64,000 nucleotides of DNA from Enterococcus rivorum (GTDB lineage Bacteria; Bacillota; Bacilli; Lactobacillales; Enterococcaceae): contig NZ_MIEK01000010.1 in the NCBI RefSeq assembly GCF_001742285.1, positions 1 through 64,000 on the forward strand. The letters run 5' to 3'. Under the pieces are notes generated by a model. That model did no database searches, was not told the origin of the DNA, and was given only the letters and a program-made list of their open reading frames with translations. How positions within the stretch are numbered: the first letter of the stretch is position 1; every line of letters starts with the position of its first letter. A program made the position numbers and the translations under genes. Positions 28,328 to 37,206 of this stretch are shown here, in pieces.

Positions 28328-29581
28328 ATGTTTGATAAGGAAAAATTGAGTGTTTTAGTTAGAGAGAATCAAGAAGAACTAATTACACTTTGTTCAAAAT
28401 TATTGCAAATTCCTAGTGAAAACCCAGAAGGTGATACCACTGAAATTACAGCCTTCATTGAGAAGTATTTAAATGAGAATGGGATCGAAACCGAAATTTT
28501 TGAGCCAGATCCGAAGCGGTTTAACATCATCGCTAAAATTGGGAATCCTAACGGAAAAAAACTAATTTATTGTGGTCATTCTGACACTGTTCCAGTAGGA
28601 GATTTGGATAAATGGGATTTTTCTCCTTTTTCTGGGGAAATAAAAGATGGTTATCTTTTAGGTCGGGGAGCTAGTGACATGAAAGCGGGGTTAGCCGGCT
28701 TGATTTTCTCTTTAGTTCTTTTAAAACGGCATGATGTTGCTTTAGATGGACAATTGATTTTAGCAGTAGTGCCAGATGAGGAAAGCGGTGGAGACTACGG
28801 GGTTCCTTGGTTGTTGGAGAATAAAGTGATTACTGGAGAGGGTTGTTTAATTGCTGAACCTTCTAGTGAATTAAACCCAACAATCGGACAAAAAGGGTCT
28901 TGCTGGTTCAAACTTACGGTTAATGGGGTACCTGGACATGGCAGTCTAGCTCCTTTTGTGGGAACCAATGCAATTGTTGATGCTATCAGAGCCATTGAAA
29001 AAATCCGTACGGTGACAGATTTACCGATTCAGCCACCAAAAGAGTTAGAAAAATTATTGGCGGTTTCTAATCAATACTTGATTGAGAATGAACGCTCTGA
29101 AACGAAGGGTGTTTTTGAAAAAATTACCTGTAATGTTGGTACGATCAATGGAGGCACAAGTTCCAATGTGGTTGCAGACAAATGTGTTGTACAAGTTGAT
29201 TGCCGTCTCCCTTTTGGAACAACCTATGATGAAACAATGGCATATATCAAAAAAGAGTTGGATCAACTAGAAATCGACTACACAATTGAGAGTTTTGGGT
29301 TTAAGAGTTCAGCAAATTACACTCCTGCTGAAGATCCTATCTGCCAAGCAGTTGTTGAAAATATTACCTACACGCTAGAAAAACCAGCATACGGGGTTCT
29401 GCAATGGGCTTGCAGTGATGCGCGTCATTTTAGAGAATTTGATATCCCTGTATTACAATATGGACCAGCTGAGTTAGAGACGATTCATGGGTTTAATGAG
29501 AAAGTAAAAGTTCATCAAGTAGTGACTTGTGCCAATGTTTATGTGTTAGCTGCTGTTGATTTTTTGAATAGACGAGGGTAA
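28328..29581 (+). CDS. M20 family metallopeptidase (ArgE/DapE-type deacylase)
   Basis: The enzyme is about 417 residues, with M20 di-zinc ligands in order: YCGHSDTVPVG (His and the adjacent catalytic Asp near residues 82-84), GRGASDMKAG near 112, DEESGGDYG near 145 and EPSS near 175. A dimerisation lid domain with GVPGHGS lies at about 190-300, and CSDARHF near the end supplies the last ligand region. GAGGAGG is 6 bases before ATG 28328, so I reject the upstream in-frame ATG inside the ATPase gene. It likely cleaves amide bonds of imported peptides or acylated amino acids. Confidence 0.88.
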   Translation: MFDKEKLSVLVRENQEELITLCSKLLQIPSENPEGDTTEITAFIEKYLNENGIETEIFEPDPKRFNIIAKIGNPNGKKLIYCGHSDTVPVGDLDKWDFSPFSGEIKDGYLLGRGASDMKAGLAGLIFSLVLLKRHDVALDGQLILAVVPDEESGGDYGVPWLLENKVITGEGCLIAEPSSELNPTIGQKGSCWFKLTVNGVPGHGSLAPFVGTNAIVDAIRAIEKIRTVTDLPIQPPKELEKLLAVSNQYLIENERSETKGVFEKITCNVGTINGGTSSNVVADKCVVQVDCRLPFGTTYDETMAYIKKELDQLEIDYTIESFGFKSSANYTPAEDPICQAVVENITYTLEKPAYGVLQWACSDARHFREFDIPVLQYGPAELETIHGFNEKVKVHQVVTCANVYVLAAVDFLNRRG

Positions 29582-29586
29582 AGAAT

Positions 29587-31566
29587 ATGAGTAAAGTAAC
29601 AATTAATGATCTTTTTGACTTAAAAACAATCGCAACACCGGTTTATCATCCAGACGGGAACCAATTTTTGTATGTCGTAAACCAAATAAATCAAACTGAA
29701 AATAATTATTATTCTAATATCTATCTTTACAATTGCGAAAAGGGCGAAACAAAAGAAATAATAGCGAATCAATCGCTGAATACCCATCCGTTATGGAATA
29801 GAGCAGGTACAGCATTTCTATTTTTGTCTAATAAAACAGGGAAAAACCAAGTGTATTTATACACTTTTCTCACAAAGACGGTCAAACAACTTACGGAGGT
29901 TTCAGAAGGTGTGCAGCAGGTTCTTTGGCATACAGACGATCAACACTTTTTCTTTGGTACAAAAAGGACAAACAATAGTGTTTTGAAACATGAAGTAAAA
30001 GAGCATCCAAATGTGTTTATTACAGAATCAATTAACTACCTTGAAAATGGAAAAGGTTTAGTCAGTTCTGATGGGCAAAATGTCATTTGCGTAGGTGCAA
30101 TTGACAGAGCAGAAGTCAAGATTGTAACAGCTTATCATACCGCATATGGGTTAAAGAATAGCCTTGCTCTTTCGTCAGACGGAAAGTATTTAGTTGTTGA
30201 AAAAAAGTTGAATAGTTCAGATGCGTTTAATCAAGATTCTGGCCTTTTTCGAATCGATTTAGAGGATTTTTCAGAGGAAAAGATTACTGACAGTTATTCA
30301 ACAGGTGCTTTCGGAGAACCGACTTATACTACGAACAATGATTTTATTGGAATGATTGGCTCTACGCTACCCTATCAAACCGTTAATCAATTTGGTGTTT
30401 TTGCCTACAATGTGATGGAAAAATCAATGGTCCAGTTAACTGAAAAATTGGATCAACAAGTAAGTGATTTTGCAGTAAGTGATACCAAGGCAACAACCTC
30501 TAACCCGCTGTTACAATGGTCGAAAAGACAAAATTGTTTTTACACTCTTGTTTCACTGGAAGGAAGGGTTTCGTTATTTAGCATGACTTTAAATGGAACA
30601 ATCAAAGAATTAAATTCAAAGAGTCAACATGTCACCGATTTTACATTAAATCCTAAGAAAAATGAACTGTTGGCTTGTGTAAGTACTGCCCAAATTCCTA
30701 GCCAATTAATCAAAATCGATTTAGATACTTTACAGCAAGAAGAACTAAAGATAATTGATGAAGTCTATAAAGGGAAAAGTTTCTCTAGCTATAAAAAAAT
30801 AGAATATCAAGCAGCAGATGGTGGACGCGTACCAGGATTTATTGTCCCACCAACCGATTTTATTACTGGGAAAAAATATCCTTTAGTGGTAAATATTCAT
30901 GGCGGCCCTTATGCTATGCACGCAGACACTTTCCATCATGAAGTACAACTACTAGCAGCACAAGGTTATTTTGTGTTACTGGTTAATCCAAGAGGTAGTT
31001 TTGGGTATGGTCAGCAACATTTAAATGGAGTAGTAGGACGTTATGGGCAAGAAGACTATACAGATATTTTAACCGCTGTTGATGGTGTTATTGAAGCTAT
31101 TGAAGAAATAGATGTTGGTCGATTATTTGTTACGGGAGGTAGTTATGGTGGCTTCATGGTGAATTGGATTATCTCTCATACGAATCGATTTAAAGCAGCG
31201 ATTACGCAACGTTCTATGTCTAATTTTGTTAGCATGCTAGGTACAAGTGATATCGGTTACCATTTTTTTGTTGAAGAAAACGATGCTGATATTTTAAATC
31301 CAGAAAGGCTGTGGGAAAAATCGCCATTAGCTTATGTAAAAAATGTAGAGACACCGGTTTTAATTATGCAATCAGAGCAAGATTATCGTTGCCCAATGGA
31401 ACAGGCAGAACAATGGTTTAGAGCATTAAAGTATTTGAAGAAAGAGGCAAGATTTGTTCGTTTTAATCATGCAGATCATGAGTTGTCGAGAAGTGGTTTA
31501 CCGAATTTACGTCAAGTGCGTTTACAAGAAATGATTGATTGGCTAAAAAAATACGACCAAAACTAA
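29587..31566 (+). CDS. S9 family serine peptidase (prolyl oligopeptidase/acylaminoacyl peptidase type)
   Basis: This is a 659-residue cytoplasmic enzyme. An N-terminal beta-propeller (about residues 1-400) with WD40-like TolB/DPP repeats is followed by an alpha/beta hydrolase domain. The oxyanion motif NIHGGPYAMH lies near residue 438 and the nucleophile in GGSYGG near residue 519. An acid in SEQDYRCP lies near 602 and the His in NHADHELSR near 635. It starts 5 bases after the M20 gene and overlaps the convergent IclR gene by four bases. It probably breaks down peptides brought in by the transporter encoded upstream. Confidence 0.9.
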   Translation: MSKVTINDLFDLKTIATPVYHPDGNQFLYVVNQINQTENNYYSNIYLYNCEKGETKEIIANQSLNTHPLWNRAGTAFLFLSNKTGKNQVYLYTFLTKTVKQLTEVSEGVQQVLWHTDDQHFFFGTKRTNNSVLKHEVKEHPNVFITESINYLENGKGLVSSDGQNVICVGAIDRAEVKIVTAYHTAYGLKNSLALSSDGKYLVVEKKLNSSDAFNQDSGLFRIDLEDFSEEKITDSYSTGAFGEPTYTTNNDFIGMIGSTLPYQTVNQFGVFAYNVMEKSMVQLTEKLDQQVSDFAVSDTKATTSNPLLQWSKRQNCFYTLVSLEGRVSLFSMTLNGTIKELNSKSQHVTDFTLNPKKNELLACVSTAQIPSQLIKIDLDTLQQEELKIIDEVYKGKSFSSYKKIEYQAADGGRVPGFIVPPTDFITGKKYPLVVNIHGGPYAMHADTFHHEVQLLAAQGYFVLLVNPRGSFGYGQQHLNGVVGRYGQEDYTDILTAVDGVIEAIEEIDVGRLFVTGGSYGGFMVNWIISHTNRFKAAITQRSMSNFVSMLGTSDIGYHFFVEENDADILNPERLWEKSPLAYVKNVETPVLIMQSEQDYRCPMEQAEQWFRALKYLKKEARFVRFNHADHELSRSGLPNLRQVRLQEMIDWLKKYDQN

Positions 31567-32360
31567 TTTGGTCGTTGGGCCCTTTCTTTAAAGAATTGAT
31601 AGCTATTAAAATTTAAGTTTTTTTCAGATAAAATACATGATATCTGATTTGCTGTCGTTTTAACAAGTTGTCCTAAAGGCTGGATATCCTCTTTGGTTGT
31701 TCGATAAGTAGGTTTGCCAACGGTAATCGAGCCAATAATTTCATCGTTTGAGAAGATAGGTGCAGCAATGGCAACAACATCAGGAGTAATCAGCTCTTGA
31801 CTCACACACCAGCCATCTGTTAGGACTTTATCAATCTGTTTTCTTAGTAATGTTGGAGTTAATTTTACTGATTTGCGAAGGTGATCGAAAGGATCATTCA
31901 AAATCATTTCAATCTTTTCTTCATCAAGATGGGCTAAAATTGCCCAATAGGAAGCACCGGAATAGAGTGGCATTGGTTTATTTAGTGAGACAGCAAAACT
32001 GACTTTATTTTCTGGTTTATAAGCATCAATCGGTGTCGCCTCTAAATAATCATACTTGACCAAATAAACAGATTCACCCGTTTCTTGCATAAGATTATAC
32101 AAAAAAGGCTGAATTAATGAAACAATATTGTATTTATCGTAAGAAAGATAGCTGAAGATCGCTAAAGCAGATCCGATTTCATATTGTTTTGTTTCTTCTA
32201 TTTTGGAAAGGTAATGGTTTTTGGTAAAGGTTTCTAAAATTCGATAAACTGTTACCTGATTTAGACTAAGTGTATCTGCAACTTCTCGGGCAGTCCACAA
32301 TTGCTTTTCTTTTGTAAAAAGATTTAAAACTAAAAGTGATTGGTTAAGTGTTTTTAACAT
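31563..32360 (-). CDS. IclR family transcriptional regulator
   Basis: The protein is about 265 residues with an N-terminal winged helix (WTAREVADTLSLNQVTVYRILETF, residues about 20-45) and a C-terminal IclR effector domain (about 80-250). The latter has YSGASYWAILAHL and ITPDVVAIAAPIF motifs. GGAGG lies 7 bases before ATG 32360; the longer frame upstream has no ribosome site. It ends convergently on the S9 peptidase gene and is divergent from DUF1177-AroM, so it most likely controls the peptide island and the divergent pair through the palindrome at 32407-32437. Confidence 0.85.
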   Translation of the reverse strand: MLKTLNQSLLVLNLFTKEKQLWTAREVADTLSLNQVTVYRILETFTKNHYLSKIEETKQYEIGSALAIFSYLSYDKYNIVSLIQPFLYNLMQETGESVYLVKYDYLEATPIDAYKPENKVSFAVSLNKPMPLYSGASYWAILAHLDEEKIEMILNDPFDHLRKSVKLTPTLLRKQIDKVLTDGWCVSQELITPDVVAIAAPIFSNDEIIGSITVGKPTYRTTKEDIQPLGQLVKTTANQISCILSEKNLNFNSYQFFKERAQRPN

Positions 32361-32406
32361 GTTGTATCCTCCCCTTCTTCCTATAGCAAGAGTAGCGGAA
32401 TAATAG

Positions 32407-32437
32407 TTTTCTGTCAATTTTTTTTGATGATAGAAAA
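32407..32437. promoter_or_regulatory. Candidate IclR-family operator
   Basis: TTTTCTGTCA at 32407-32416 is mirrored by TGATAGAAAA at 32428-32437 (one mismatch). The arms lie between the divergent regulator and DUF1177 genes, where an autoregulatory operator is expected. Confidence 0.5.
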
Positions 32438-32499
32438 GCATAAAAGAAATGAGTATGAATTGTTGGTATTATAAAATAAAAAAAAGGTGGTAAATTAAT

Positions 32500-33432
32500 A
32501 TGGCGTTAAAGCAAGTGATGGAAGTGATGGACGTAATGGATTCTGCAACTGTAAATGGTCAGAAGATCAAAGCTCTTTTTACTGATTATGATGTAGAGAT
32601 CAACGTTACTAAAGTTGAAGGAGAAAAAGGTTTTACAGAATTTGTTGAGTTTTTAATTCCTGGAACATCAGGAAAAAGTGTTGGAGGAACAGCAAAAACA
32701 CTAGGAATTATTGGAAGATTAGGTGGTATAGGTGCACGACCTTCTAGAGTAGGGCTTGTATCAGATGCGGATGGAGCAATTGCAGCAGTAGCTTCTGCGC
32801 TTAAATTGTGCGATATGAAGAAAAAAGGGGATCATTTAGAGGGAGATGTGATTGTAACTACACATATTTGTCCAGATGCACCAACTGAACCCCATGAGCC
32901 AGTTGATTTTATGGGTTCACCTGTCGATATATTGACTATGAATCGTTACGAAGTGCGTCCAGAAATGGAGGCGATTCTGTCAATTGACACGACGAAGGGC
33001 AATAATATTATCAACCATAAAGGAATTGCAATTTCTCCGCCAGTCAAAGAAGGATACATTTTAAAAGTGAGCGTTGATTTAGTTAGAATTATGGAAATGA
33101 CTACGGGTGCTTTGGTGAAAACATTCCCAATTACAATGCAAGATATTACACCTTATGGCAATGGTGTCTATCATATCAATTCGATTTTACAGCCTGCTGT
33201 GGCGACCAATGCCCCAGTGGTGGGTGTAGCAATTACCGCCGAAAGTGCTGTTCCTGGTTGTGGAACAGGAGCCAGTCATGAAATAGATATTGCGCAAGCA
33301 GTAAGGTATGCAATTGAAGTAGCTAAAGAGTTTTCTAAAGGAACTTGTGCGTTTTTTGATGAAAAAGAGTTTAAACTTTTACAATCTCTTTATGGCGATT
33401 TTAAGGTTTTACAAACATTAGGAAAACAATAG
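32500..33432 (+). CDS. DUF1177 family protein
   Basis: The 310-residue protein matches DUF1177 throughout (KVEGEKGFTEFVEFLIPG, RLGGIGARPSRVGLVSDADG, THICPDAPTEPHEPVDFMGSP, AVPGCGTGASHEIDIA). Conserved His, Asp, Glu and Cys residues suggest an enzyme, perhaps metal-dependent, but no activity is established to my knowledge. AAGGTGG precedes ATG 32500. It is followed after one base by an AroM-family gene and is divergent from the IclR regulator and the transporter-peptidase cluster. A role in metabolism of the imported peptides or their amino acids is inferred from context only. Confidence 0.85.
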   Translation: MALKQVMEVMDVMDSATVNGQKIKALFTDYDVEINVTKVEGEKGFTEFVEFLIPGTSGKSVGGTAKTLGIIGRLGGIGARPSRVGLVSDADGAIAAVASALKLCDMKKKGDHLEGDVIVTTHICPDAPTEPHEPVDFMGSPVDILTMNRYEVRPEMEAILSIDTTKGNNIINHKGIAISPPVKEGYILKVSVDLVRIMEMTTGALVKTFPITMQDITPYGNGVYHINSILQPAVATNAPVVGVAITAESAVPGCGTGASHEIDIAQAVRYAIEVAKEFSKGTCAFFDEKEFKLLQSLYGDFKVLQTLGKQ

Positions 33433-33433
33433 C

Positions 33434-34111
33434 ATGAAAAAGAACATAGGTATTATTACAATAGGACAATCACCTAGAACAGACATTTTGCCTATTATTC
33501 ATGAATATATTGACCCAAAAGTGATTTATCATGTGGGCGTTTTAGATGGATTAAGTTCAGAAAAAATTGAGTCTTTGGCACCTGAAGTTGACGAAAAACA
33601 GATGCTGACCTCTTTGCTGAAAAACGGTCATTCTGTACTGCTTTCACAACAAAAAATTCTTCCTTTGTTGAAAAAAAAAATTATTGAAGCAGAAGAGCAA
33701 GGCTGTAAATTTATTTGGTTACTTTGTACGGGTTCTTTTCCAGAGTTAAAAACAGAAAAAAGTTTTTTGATTGAACCAGATCAAGTGATTTCTGAGCTAT
33801 TGAAAGTGTTTAACCAAGGCGAGTTCAAGTTGGGCGTATTGCTTCCAAAAATGGAGCAACAAATATATGTTGCGCCAAAGTACCAAGGGATTAGAGCGGT
33901 AGTTTATACGAACTTATCTCCATACGAATTACACACACAGGACAAATTAAATGCCACTATTGATTTTTTTAGAAAAGAACAGTGTGATTTAATTATATTG
34001 GATTGTATGGGCTATCAACCTAAACTAAAAAAATTACTACAAGAAGCAACACAAACCAAAGTGATTTTACCCAATCAACTAATTAGTTCTATGCTTGCTA
34101 GTGATCAATAG
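33434..34111 (+). CDS. AroM family protein (Asp/Glu racemase superfamily)
   Basis: The 225-residue protein has the AroM start IGIITIGQSPRTDI and is the usual length. Two cysteines, LLCTGSF near residue 98 and LDCMGY near residue 191, lie at the spacing of the catalytic pair in Asp/Glu racemase-type enzymes (known for that superfamily). This suggests a racemase or related isomerase, not a shikimate role; the name AroM reflects only E. coli gene neighbours. It starts one base after DUF1177 and is surely co-transcribed. The substrate is unknown. Confidence 0.85.
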   Translation: MKKNIGIITIGQSPRTDILPIIHEYIDPKVIYHVGVLDGLSSEKIESLAPEVDEKQMLTSLLKNGHSVLLSQQKILPLLKKKIIEAEEQGCKFIWLLCTGSFPELKTEKSFLIEPDQVISELLKVFNQGEFKLGVLLPKMEQQIYVAPKYQGIRAVVYTNLSPYELHTQDKLNATIDFFRKEQCDLIILDCMGYQPKLKKLLQEATQTKVILPNQLISSMLASDQ

Positions 34112-34230
34112 AGAGTGAAGAAATAGTTATCATCGCGGATATTCGTCTCCTGACTTTTGGCTACCGTCTATTGAGACATTGAGTCCGAGATAAAGCGGTT
34201 CTTTAGTTTTGAGCCTGACACATTCATCTC
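34112..34230. repeat. Degenerate copy of the intergenic repeat element
   Basis: The stretch shares TGACTTTTGGCTACCGTCTATT with the block at about 18005-18026 (CAGACTTTTGACCACCGTTTATT). It has GAGTCCGAGA and CTTTAGTTTTGAGCC where the other copy has the terminator. It is non-coding, between the AroM stop and the convergent XRE gene. The T-poor end makes it a weak terminator at best. Confidence 0.45.
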
Positions 34231-35148
34231 TTAGCAAAAAAATTGGATCACTCGAAAATCAAAAGTTGCCATGTGGGTGAAATAAGAGATTGAGACTAAT
34301 TTAGTCTCAACCTCTATTAATTCGTTCCTATTTTTCATTGTATCTTTTTTTCGATACTTGTTCATAAAATTCATTACGCAGAGATTTTCTAGTTCGATAT
34401 AATAGTTTTTTTCTGGGTCGAGAATAGCCAAAATGGTTTTTAATCTTTCTGCCTCATCTTTATTTAAGTTAATGATATCATAATTTCCTTTTTTGGTTTT
34501 ATAGCCCAAAGCATAAGAATTGCCTAGTTTAATATCCTGATCATACAATTTTCCTACTGCGATAAAATCCATTGTTGATAATGAAAAAGTCGTTTGTGTT
34601 TTTTCTTCAAGCCAGTCAATGATTGAAAAAAAGCTTAGTTGAGTTTTTGTTAGTAAGCCTATTTTGTAATTAAGCCCAAAGAATAAATCAAGATAATTTT
34701 TTGATTTTTCATTGGTGACAGCATGATTAATTAAGCTGTACCGCCCTGGTAAAATAACTAATTTCTGTGTCGCAAACCAAATGATATCAGCAGATGATCG
34801 GGAGTGCAGTAATGGCAAGCAGATTTCATTGGAAATAAAATGAATCTGCTCCTGTAGTGGTTCCTTATTGTTACAAATTTTGGCTATAAGGCTTTCAGTT
34901 AAATGCTCTTCAGTATAGATTGGCAACAGTTTAATCTTCTCCTTTTGTAACTCAAGTAAATAGTCAATTGATAGATTGTAGATTATAGACAATTGTTTTA
35001 AGCTATCTAAATCAGGAAGACTTTTATCTAATTCCCATTTTGACAGTGTTTGCCGGGAAATATTCAATTGTTTTGCGACATCTGCTTGAGAAAGATTTTT
35101 TTGAATCCGAATCGTTTTTAATTGGGTTCCAATGTTTGTTGCCATCAT
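34231..35148 (-). CDS. XRE-family helix-turn-helix regulator with unknown C-terminal domain
   Basis: The 305-residue protein has an N-terminal HTH_3 domain (IGTQLKTIRIQKNLSQADVAKQL then SRQTLSKWELDKSLPDLDSL, residues about 5-60). About 240 further residues resemble no domain I can name. GAGAGG precedes ATG 35148. The last 25 or so residues are encoded by a palindromic sequence (34286-34314) that looks like a terminator hairpin and by intergenic repeat sequence, so the native C-terminus may have been lost and extended. No partner gene is obvious; the neighbours are the AroM gene (convergent) and a membrane-protein gene. Confidence 0.75.
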   Translation of the reverse strand: MMATNIGTQLKTIRIQKNLSQADVAKQLNISRQTLSKWELDKSLPDLDSLKQLSIIYNLSIDYLLELQKEKIKLLPIYTEEHLTESLIAKICNNKEPLQEQIHFISNEICLPLLHSRSSADIIWFATQKLVILPGRYSLINHAVTNEKSKNYLDLFFGLNYKIGLLTKTQLSFFSIIDWLEEKTQTTFSLSTMDFIAVGKLYDQDIKLGNSYALGYKTKKGNYDIINLNKDEAERLKTILAILDPEKNYYIELENLCVMNFMNKYRKKDTMKNRNELIEVETKLVSISYFTHMATFDFRVIQFFC

Positions 35149-35300
35149 ATACTGACCTCTCTTTCTTGTAAACGATATTCAACGCATAAATTTGTTGCAA
35201 GGAAAATTTAACTGGCAACGCTATGTTGCATGTTTGTATACTTTAGCTAGATTGGGATTTTCTCGTAGTCTTTAAACACATCATAATTAAAAAGGTTTTC

Positions 35301-36680
35301 TTATTTTAGCTTTTTTTGAATCATTTTATACGCTTGTTTTGTTAATTCACTTTCTTTATTCGTGTAATAGATGAGAGTATCGTTTGTTTTGATTTGCAAA
35401 ACAGGAGTAGCTTTTGTGAAAACTAGTAAATAAGCCGGTTCATTATTGATCTTAAATTCACCAGTCAAGTAGTTGTCTAAGGCTGTTCCAAATACTCTTA
35501 GACGATTTTCGGGAACAGAATCAACTAGTTTTACTGATTCAATGTCATCCCAAAGAATTTTTTTAGTGCTTGTTAAAGGAGCCGCTAGCGTAATACCTTT
35601 ATCAGTTGTTGTTAATTGAAATGGGTCTGTTGAAAAATCGCTAATTAGCATTGGAATTGTTGCAACAGTTAGAGCGGCCAAGACAATAAGACCAGTAATG
35701 CCTAAAGCAATTTTTCCTGCTGGACGACCCAGATTAATTGAGAGGTTCATCCCAACTCTGTCAGGAATCATGATGCGTTTATCATTCGGGTTAATATAGA
35801 TACCGTAACGCCAATATTGATCATCATCACTATAACGATATTCTTTTGCTTGGCTAATTAGCTGATCTTGTTTTTTCCGCATATCAAATAGGTAATAGAA
35901 CGTAAAGCCGATAAAAAGAATAATAAGAGTTAAATATATTAATGAAATTAGAACCGCTTTTTCATAAGGGAGAGCAATCGAAATCGCTGGTAAAAAAGCA
36001 ATCGGACTCAATACAACTGTTGAAATTACAAGATAAAGAGACCAATGACGACGCATCGTATCATTGACTTGCTGGTTAATTTTTTCATCACTAGTTAGCG
36101 GTTTGACAGGCAACCGTGCAATAAGGTAATAAGAAAGAACAAATAGTCCCGTGATGAAGATAGTTAGTAGTATAAATAAGACGCTAATAAAAGAAAAACC
36201 TAAAATAAGAATAGAGTAAACACAGCCTCCCAGAGTGATAAAAAAACTTGGCAGGAACCACCAAAAGGTGAGTAGCTTGTTATTTTTATTTAAAACTAAT
36301 TTGGTATCCACTAAGATTGGACTAGTTGGCAATAACCAGCCATTAGCAATTTTTAGAGCAGTCATTTTGTGAATGTAAACAATTTGTAAGTAGTAATTTG
36401 TACCAATAAATCCAAAAAGAACAAGGAAAAAGAAAATCATTATTATTGAATCTAGAGGAATAAAAAGAATTGGTAGGGTTATCACCGAAAAAATGGTGGC
36501 TACTTGCAATAATCTCTTTTTATAAGTCTGACTGATTTGTAAAACTTGGGGATGATTTAATTTATCTCCAGGTAAGGTTGTTTCTAAAAGTACATTTTTA
36601 TGAGGATTTGCTGGGATTCTCCCGACTAAAGCCATCAATAAGTAAACACTAATAAGAGTTAATAACAAGATAAAATTCAT
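35301..36680 (-). CDS. Multi-pass membrane protein with DUF5808-like and PH-like domains
   Basis: The protein is about 459 residues with nine or ten hydrophobic segments. After the sixth or seventh comes YWRYGIYINPNDKRIMIPDR, which resembles the DUF5808 motif, then two more membrane segments. A C-terminal beta-rich module (about residues 360-440) could be a bacterial PH-like domain. AAAGGA favours ATG 36680 over the GTG nine bases upstream. It is 15 bases after the GntR gene and in the same operon, an arrangement typical of YtrA-type regulators with membrane proteins. The role is unknown; transport or envelope stress is possible. Confidence 0.7.
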   Translation of the reverse strand: MNFILLLTLISVYLLMALVGRIPANPHKNVLLETTLPGDKLNHPQVLQISQTYKKRLLQVATIFSVITLPILFIPLDSIIMIFFFLVLFGFIGTNYYLQIVYIHKMTALKIANGWLLPTSPILVDTKLVLNKNNKLLTFWWFLPSFFITLGGCVYSILILGFSFISVLFILLTIFITGLFVLSYYLIARLPVKPLTSDEKINQQVNDTMRRHWSLYLVISTVVLSPIAFLPAISIALPYEKAVLISLIYLTLIILFIGFTFYYLFDMRKKQDQLISQAKEYRYSDDDQYWRYGIYINPNDKRIMIPDRVGMNLSINLGRPAGKIALGITGLIVLAALTVATIPMLISDFSTDPFQLTTTDKGITLAAPLTSTKKILWDDIESVKLVDSVPENRLRVFGTALDNYLTGEFKINNEPAYLLVFTKATPVLQIKTNDTLIYYTNKESELTKQAYKMIQKKLK

Positions 36681-36694
36681 AATAAACACGTCCT

Positions 36695-37069
36695 TTAGCG
36701 AATGAATTGTTGATAAATAGTTGCCATCGTTTGTTGTATCTCTTCTTGAGACAGCTGATGAATAGCTGCTTCAGCAAGTAACAATGTTAAACTTTCTTCA
36801 AATCGTTTATTAAATGATTCGTTGGGTGGATGAAATTCTGCAACTTTGGTGCCGTTTCGACGATCTGTAACAATGTAACCTTCGTTTTTAAGAGCAGTAT
36901 AAGCTTTTGAAACAGTCATCATATTTACACCTATCTCATCGGCCATCTGTCGAACTGAGGGAAGAATTTCCCCTGATTGAATCTTACCTTGAGCAAATCC
37001 AATAATCAGTTGGTTACAGATTTGTTGATAGATAGGAACGTCGCTTTGAGGATTGATTTCAAGTAACAT
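36695..37069 (-). CDS. GntR family regulator, YtrA subfamily
   Basis: The 124-residue protein has a GntR winged helix (PIYQQICNQLIIGFAQGKIQSGEILPSVRQMADEIGVNMMTVSKAY) and a short C-terminal helical tail, the length of the YtrA subfamily. GGAGG lies 8 bases before ATG 37069, so the upstream ATG in the same frame is rejected. A perfect palindrome sits in its promoter (37090-37114). It is the first gene of an operon with the membrane protein and likely represses both. Confidence 0.87.
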   Translation of the reverse strand: MLLEINPQSDVPIYQQICNQLIIGFAQGKIQSGEILPSVRQMADEIGVNMMTVSKAYTALKNEGYIVTDRRNGTKVAEFHPPNESFNKRFEESLTLLLAEAAIHQLSQEEIQQTMATIYQQFIR

Positions 37070-37089
37070 AGCATAAACCTCCATTTGTT

Positions 37090-37114
37090 TTTGTATTAAT
37101 GAGTATAATACAAA
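37090..37114. promoter_or_regulatory. Perfect palindrome, likely GntR/YtrA operator
   Basis: TTTGTATTA and TAATACAAA are perfect 9-base arms with a 7-base spacer, 20 bases upstream of the GntR start and containing TATAAT-like sequence. The position fits autoregulation. Confidence 0.75.
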
Positions 37115-37206
37115 GTCGAGAATAAATCAATTGTTTGAAACAGTTGAGAGAAACATAGAAGAGGAATATAATGGGAAAGATAAGTAAATCTGGAAGGATG
37201 AAAAAA

